Assembly: GCA_016721315.1 (NCBI GenBank)
Contig: JADKIL010000016.1
Span: 1 to 51,336 of the forward strand
DNA length: 51,336 nt
Source of the DNA: Candidatus Villigracilis vicinus
Lineage (GTDB): Bacteria; Chloroflexota; Anaerolineae; Anaerolineales; Villigracilaceae
Direction of reading: 5' to 3'
Shown: positions 48,107-51,336 of the stretch, one piece after another
Layout: the number at the start of each line of letters is the position of its first letter
Numbering within the stretch: position 1 is the first letter of the stretch
The notes under the pieces: model-generated
Told to the model about the DNA's origin: nothing
The model's input: only the letters and a program-made list of their open reading frames with translations
Databases searched by the model: none
Made by a program: the position numbers and the translations under genes

Positions 48107-49212
48107 CTACGGGACTCCATAACTGATACGATAAATAGCATCATTAATATAATCACCAACATATAAAGCGCCATCTTTGCCAAATTGAATAGGCAGTGGC
48201 ATAACCCCTTTGGGGAATTTCACAAACCACGAAACTTCGCTGGTGTACGTTCCATTTTGTGGGGTGAGGATAACGCGCTTTACCCCTGTTTCGAGCGCTG
48301 GATTAAGCCACGAGCCAAAAATGCCTACAAAAGCATTGTTCTGATATTCAGATGGGAATTGAGTGCCGGTATAAAAGTCCAAGCCATCGGCGGAGGAATG
48401 TGGCTCAAAAAATGCCACGGCGGGAATTGTCCCTTCACAGCCGGGAGCATCTTGTGCATCCCAACAATTGGGGAAGCCATAGTTCCCATTTTGGAGAATG
48501 AGATTTAATTCTTCCTGCGGCGCGCCCAAACCGAGGTCATCGCGCCCATTGTCGGTGGCGAATAATTCACCAGTGATTGGGTGGAAGGCAATGTCGAACG
48601 GATTGCGCATCCCCGAAGCGTAAATTTCCTTTTCGCCTGTTTCAATATTGAAGCGCATGATGGTGGCGTTTCTTCCATCTGTTTCGGTGCAGGCGTCGCA
48701 GGTGGAACCCATGCCCATGTATAACCAGCCATCTGTGCCGAATTCAAGATTATTGTTTTGGTGGAGCCCGGTAGACGGAAGTCCTTCCACCAGGGTACGG
48801 CTTGAATCAGATACTCCATCTTGATTGCTGTCAGTTAATATTGCAATTGCACCTTGATAAGAGACGTAAACTTCGCGTGTCCGTCTTTGTCGTTATCGGT
48901 GAGGATGTAGATGTTACTGTCTGCCGACGCGACTAGTACATTGCCACTCAAGTCGAAGGTCAATGCAGTGGGGCGGTATAAGGTGGCGAATTTGAGAATT
49001 GAAAAGCCCGGCTGAAGGATTGTCCCTTCGAGTTCGCTTGTGGTTGCAGGAATAGTTGCAGTGTATACGAGGGTGGGTGATGTGTCTGGCTGTAGCGATG
49101 GAGTAATCGTCGGGCTCTCTGTAGAGAGCGGCACGGTTGTTGGTAATGCCGTAGCTGATTGACAGGCTGTAAGTGCCAATGTCAGAGAAAGAAAAATGAT
49201 TGGTATTTTCAC
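48107..49212 (-). CDS. glucose/sorbosone-dehydrogenase-like lipoprotein, one frameshift
   Basis: The N-terminus is a lipoprotein signal (FLSLTLALTAC lipobox), followed by a Thr/Ser/Pro-rich linker and then GFSILKFATLYRPTALTFDLSG. After an indel near 48870 the frame continues with AIAILTDSNQDG, TGLHQNNNLEFG and GWLYMGMGSTCDACTETDGRN and ends ALYVGDYINDAIYRISYG. This is a six-bladed propeller related to PQQ-dependent sugar dehydrogenases. It is an extracytoplasmic, membrane-anchored protein of about 368 aa. It abuts the alpha/beta hydrolase gene. Whether it binds PQQ cannot be read here. Confidence 0.75.
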
Positions 49213-49219
49213 AAGGGAA

Positions 49220-49631
49220 TTATAGCGGCTGAATGTACTCGATCAAAATCCCCAGTATCATTTGGATCAAAATAAACCATCTTCTGATGCGGCATGGTGA
49301 TGATGCCATTCGGTGTCACATGCCCTGGCGGATGCCTTTGGCTGCCATCTCTTTCACGGCGATTCAATATTATCCACGGTGAAGCAGATGTGATTGATGC
49401 CGACGCCAGATTCAGAGAATCTTCTTGAAATGCTCCGAGATGGGCTCGATCAGTTCGAAGGTTAAACCGTCAGCGTGAAAAAGGCAAATCGAGTGTCAGC
49501 AGCCAGATCAAAGGGGGAATGATGCGAATGTCTTCATCCTGCAAGTCGAACAGGCGTTGAAAATCCGCGACCGATTGCTTCAAGTCGCGGACGATGTATC
49601 CGATGTGGCGGAAGGAGCGTTTTGGATTCAT
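49220..49631 (-). pseudogene. VOC/glyoxalase-family protein, frameshifted
   Basis: Pieces read as MNPKRSFRHIGYIVRDLKQS, DFQRLFDLQDEDIRIIPP, then FTLDGLTFELIEPISEHFK, GVGINHICFTVDNIE and HQKMVYFDPNDTG with the end ILIEYIQPL. The reading frame changes at least three times. The layout matches small VOC proteins of about 135 aa, such as methylmalonyl-CoA epimerase-like enzymes. It ends close to the start of the lipoprotein gene (49212). The break density suggests decay or poor sequence here. Confidence 0.6.
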
Positions 49632-49701
49632 AAGAAAAGATGAGCCTCAAAGCCGACTAGGGTTCGTCGGATTTGGGGAGGTGCCCAAAGGGCGGAGGGG
49701 G

Positions 49702-50443
49702 TTAATGCTCTCTCAGCAAACTCCGGCACCCATACACTTTATCGGTTATGCCGTTATCGCGCAGAGCCATCCAATACGTGGCGGCGTTGATCGCGATGAC
49801 AGGTTTGCCGAGCCAGCGTTCGGCTTCATCGGCGAGGCTGACCATGCTGAGGTTGGTACCGACTTGAACGAGAACATCAGCATCTTTGTTGACTTCGATG
49901 AGAGCATTGCGAAGTTCATCTTGCGAGACATTCGCGATCGCGATCGCGGTGGGGCAGCGGAAGCCCTTGATGGCGGTCACGTCGAAACCGAGGTCATTGA
50001 AGAAACGGGTGACGTTCTTATCGCCGATGGGTTGTTACGGTGTGACCACGCCGATCTTCCCGGCACCGAATAATTTCAACGCGCGTTCACATGCTTCTGC
50101 GCCTGTTGCTACTTTCAAACCGCCTGCCCAATCAGAGATCATTTTGGTGAATTTGCGGTTGCCTTCCACGCCGTCCCAAAACGTTTCGGCGCTCATGCCC
50201 ATCACCATGTAATCAGGTTCAGCAGTAATCACGCGTTCCACCGCATATTCGATTTCCACGCGGATCTGTTCAAGCAAATGCTCAAAGGCTTCGTCGCTAT
50301 CGAGCTTTTGATCGCGGATATGAATGCGCGACACGTGCGGCGTGACGCCGGGCACCGTCATTCGATAGAACTCAGGTTCCACAATCGTGTTCGTGCTGGG
50401 AGGATCACACCGAATTTTTTCTATAGCCGAGTTGGTCTGTCAT
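49702..50443 (-). CDS. maleate-isomerase/Asp-Glu-racemase-like protein, frameshifted
   Basis: This is a protein of about 245 aa that reads in pieces. The start at 50443 has AGGAG upstream. It begins MTDQLGYR, followed by a GVILPSTNTIVEPEF-like segment across indels near 50390-50420. Then come MGMSAETFWDGVEG, CERALKLFGAGKIGVVTP and, after another shift near 50035, GFDVTAIKGFRCPTAIAIANVS, VLVQVGTNLSMV and WLGKPVIAINAATYW. These segments are typical of maleate cis-trans isomerase-like proteins with Cys in the active site. It is divergent from the hydrolase at 50581, with the shared operator between them. Confidence 0.7.
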
Positions 50444-50470
50444 GGGGAGGTCTCCTGATGTGAAATGATG

Positions 50471-50522
50471 ACGGCAGACCGGTGCCCACCGACCGCGGCC
50501 TCGCCGTCTATCGTCCGCGGTC
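50471..50522. repeat. palindromic spacer, family D
   Basis: GACCGCGG (50491-50498) and CCGCGGTC (50515-50522) are inverted. Between them lies TCTATCGTC, a word shared with 14433-14484. It lies upstream of the isomerase-like gene. Confidence 0.5.
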
Positions 50523-50532
50523 AATAATTAAC

Positions 50533-50587
50533 TTGACTAACAACTCTAAATGTTATAACATTATAACATTCCTGAGAGAGATGTCAA
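50533..50587. promoter_or_regulatory. divergent promoters with the second copy of the 18-bp operator
   Basis: The operator TGTTATAACATTATAACA (50551-50568) is the exact reverse complement of the site at 41357-41374. Plus strand: TTGACT (50533-50538), 17 bases, TAACAT (50556-50561). Minus strand: TTGACA (50587-50582), 16 bases, TATAAT (50565-50560), a consensus match. Both -10 elements lie inside the operator, so one bound protein could block both directions. Confidence 0.65.
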
Positions 50588-51336
50588 TTATTCGCAAAGC
50601 TATGCCGAAACATCCGAAGGGCAAGTCCATTACCGTGAGGTGCATCGCGTCGCGGGCACTCCGCTTGTCTTGCCTCACCAAACTGCCAGCTCGGGGGGTG
50701 ATGTTCGAACCGGTGATGACTCTCCTCTCAGTTCGTTTCACACTCTGGCATTGGATACCCCGGATTCGGCGCCTCTTTCACCCCCAAGCGGATTCAGCAT
50801 CCGATATTTATCAGACTTCCTTTATGCCGCCTGCACCAACTCGGTGTGGAGTTCCTGTTTATGTTTGGGGCATCACACTGGCTCTGCCATCGCCGCAGAT
50901 GGCACATGACCATCCTGACTTTATGCAGAAGATGGTCTTATCAGGTGCGCCATTGTTGAATGAAGCGCAAATCAACGGATTGAAAGCCAGCCTCAAACCA
51001 TTTGCATTGCAGAAGACGGCTACACACCTCACCAAGTCTGGGAGCGGATCCGAAACGAGATCCCGGGTTTACGTTGGAAACAGTTCATAGAGAAGTCCTC
51101 CTCACCCAGTCCAACATGAGAGAGGCGGCAGAGCGCGTTTCGCCTGGTTCGATCGCTTCCTTCGCGGAGCAGTTATCTCGCGCTTGAGATTCCAACTTGT
51201 GATGTCTGGGTGAAAAACGATACCTTGCGGGCAAGCCTTGAACCTGCGTTTTCCATCTTGAAGAACGGCGCGATGAAATTAATTCGAACGAAGGTCCCTA
51301 CATCTGCGACCAAAATCCGCAAGCGGTGGCAGATGT
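50581..51336 (+). pseudogene. alpha/beta hydrolase, multiply frameshifted, cut by window end
   Basis: Pieces of a hydrolase are readable in shifting frames: YAETSEGQVHYREV, GTPLVLPHQT, FGHHTGS-like and AAQMAHDHPDF near 50880-50925, then MQKMVLSGAPLLNEAQINGL (the longest intact stretch) and, near the end, LEIPTCDVWVKNDTL and SILKNGAMKLI. The start at 50581 has GAGAGAG upstream. The number of breaks exceeds that of other genes in the window. The gene continues beyond the window. It faces the isomerase-like gene across the shared operator. Confidence 0.55.

Overview
The window looks like a chromosomal segment of an Anaerolineae-like member of Chloroflexota, probably from a metagenome or long-read assembly. 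That placement is an inference. It rests on moderate GC, long collinear operons, intergenic spacers built from short palindromic words, an F420/DDN-type protein and a set of B12-radical SAM enzymes. No rRNA or tRNA gene or other phylogenetic marker was seen. Several genes carry single-base indels while their neighbours are intact, so some breaks may be consensus errors.

Region 1 (141-2442, minus strand) is a NarL-type response regulator with its broken sensor kinase, divergent from the next operon. Region 2 (2573-20286, plus strand) is an almost complete cytoplasmic sulfane-sulfur oxidation locus of the sHdr type. It encodes the sulfur carriers TusA and two DsrE-family proteins. The core is sHdrC1-B1-A-Hyp-B3. 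EtfBA and a membrane-bound CCG-domain quinone oxidoreductase (EMO type) follow. Next come a small zinc-finger protein, two lipoate-binding GcvH-like proteins and a lipoate-protein ligase. The locus ends with a SoeABC/DMSO-reductase-like molybdoenzyme whose Fe-S and NrfD subunits are fused. Read together, these genes suggest: sulfane sulfur carried by TusA/DsrE, oxidised by sHdr with lipoylated LbpA, electrons passed through EtfAB and EMO to quinone, and sulfite oxidised by Soe.

Region 3 (20450-29555) holds a DUF2270/DUF2179 membrane protein, an FmdE-like protein next to a decayed Rieske gene, and an SPFH/coiled-coil protein. The SPFH gene is translationally coupled to a 1869-residue protein that joins aminotransferase-like domains to a PEP-carboxylase-like domain. 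Region 4 (30050-41217) is a compact cluster of four paralogous B12-radical SAM proteins, one SPASM radical SAM protein, a fatty-acid desaturase, two acetyltransferase-like proteins and a GH3-family acyl-adenylating enzyme. It is a candidate undescribed biosynthetic cluster, possibly for a lipid or an acyl amide.

Region 5 (41395-51336) looks like a catabolic unit. It has a tandem nitrilase, an unrecognised protein, a FAD monooxygenase, an aldehyde dehydrogenase, a DDN-like protein, alpha/beta hydrolases, a sugar-dehydrogenase-like lipoprotein, a VOC protein and a maleate-isomerase-like protein. The same 18-bp operator-like sequence lies in the promoters at both ends of the unit, in opposite orientation. 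Throughout the window the spacers are filled with families of short-word palindromes, and some of these words also occur in frame inside genes (soeA and the GH3 gene).
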